A stretch of DNA of 51,114 nt from Streptomyces sp. G44 (GTDB taxonomy: Bacteria; Actinomycetota; Actinomycetes; Streptomycetales; Streptomycetaceae): positions 1 to 51,114 of the forward strand of contig NZ_JAFEXF010000028.1 in NCBI RefSeq assembly GCF_016905445.1. The letters run 5' to 3'. The notes below the pieces were generated by a model. The model had not been told where the DNA came from. It ran no database searches and was given only the letters and a program-made list of their open reading frames with translations. How positions within the stretch are numbered: position 1 is the first letter of the stretch; each line of letters begins with the position of its first letter. Of the stretch, positions 51,078 through 51,114 are shown one piece after another. The translations under genes and the position numbers were made by a program.

Positions 51078-51114
51078 CTGGCGCTTATACACATCTCCGG
51101 GCCCACGAGAACTC
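51078..51114. other. Nextera transposase adapter remnant (assembly artefact)
   Basis: Bases 51078-51110 match the Illumina Nextera Read 2 adapter (19-base mosaic end, then CCGAGCCCACGAGAC) with three mismatches, plus one near the end. The core CTTATACACATCTCCG (51084-51099) is exact. Leftward it encodes the well-known artefact start MYKRQ. Confidence 0.93.

Overview
The window is chromosomal DNA from a Streptomyces. Support for this: very high G+C with strong third-position G/C bias, GTG and TTG starts, actinobacterial DUF families (DUF3710, DUF3093, DUF4193, DUF5998), SepH, CutRS, a DasR-type operator, and WhiH beside HrdB. From memory, the gene order follows the conserved core of S. coelicolor around SCO5818-SCO5870. 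No prophage, IS element, CRISPR array, rRNA or tRNA is visible. The right end (51078-51114) matches an Illumina Nextera adapter, so this is a draft contig end.

Layout. 1-5 kb: end of an FtsX-type permease gene, DUF3710, dut, a thioesterase, DUF3093, an EcsC-like gene and DUF4193. 5-13 kb: cutRS, a small ORF, an inositol-monophosphatase-like gene with ferrochelatase, an MFS exporter, and an aldonolactone-oxidase-family gene. 12.5-20 kb: a repetitive membrane protein, sepH, a thiosulfate/3-mercaptopyruvate sulfurtransferase, a VOC protein, thymidine kinase, a phosphodiesterase-like protein and DUF5998. 20-25 kb: a GNAT plus acyl-CoA-synthetase-like protein acetyltransferase, ptsH behind a DasR box, a GntR regulator, and an M23 peptidase behind a ydaO-type (c-di-AMP) riboswitch. 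25.6-33.8 kb: an M16 peptidase pair, parC, a COG0523 GTPase with a hexapeptide repeat, and a citrate synthase. 33.8-42.8 kb: a citrate synthase carrying an N-terminal helix-turn-helix, an iron-box-preceded Suc_Fer-like gene, a CitA/DcuS-type two-component pair, an ECF42-type sigma factor with its DGPF partner, and a DUF485 plus sodium:solute symporter pair. 43-51 kb: parE, a zinc-ribbon protein, a trypsin-like protease, hrdB, whiH and a broken ABC permease at the contig end.

How they fit together. The region combines DNA metabolism (parC, parE, dut, tdk), the principal sigma factor, development and division (sepH, whiH), cell-wall remodelling (M23 under a c-di-AMP riboswitch), central carbon uptake and flux (HPr, two citrate synthases, CitAB-like signalling, acetate-type symporter, protein acetyltransferase) and iron/heme functions. 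Most genes are in small translationally coupled operons (ATGA, GTGA and TGATG overlaps), separated by long G+C-rich stem-loops at convergent ends.

The most interesting signals are: the divergent citrate synthase pair, in which one enzyme carries a DNA-binding domain and an inverted repeat sits on its promoter; six exactly phased 20-bp repeats just before an apparently leaderless, iron-box-controlled gene; several in-frame minisatellites inside coding sequences; a 50-bp perfect palindrome; and a nine-codon coupling ORF between a sensor kinase and its regulator.
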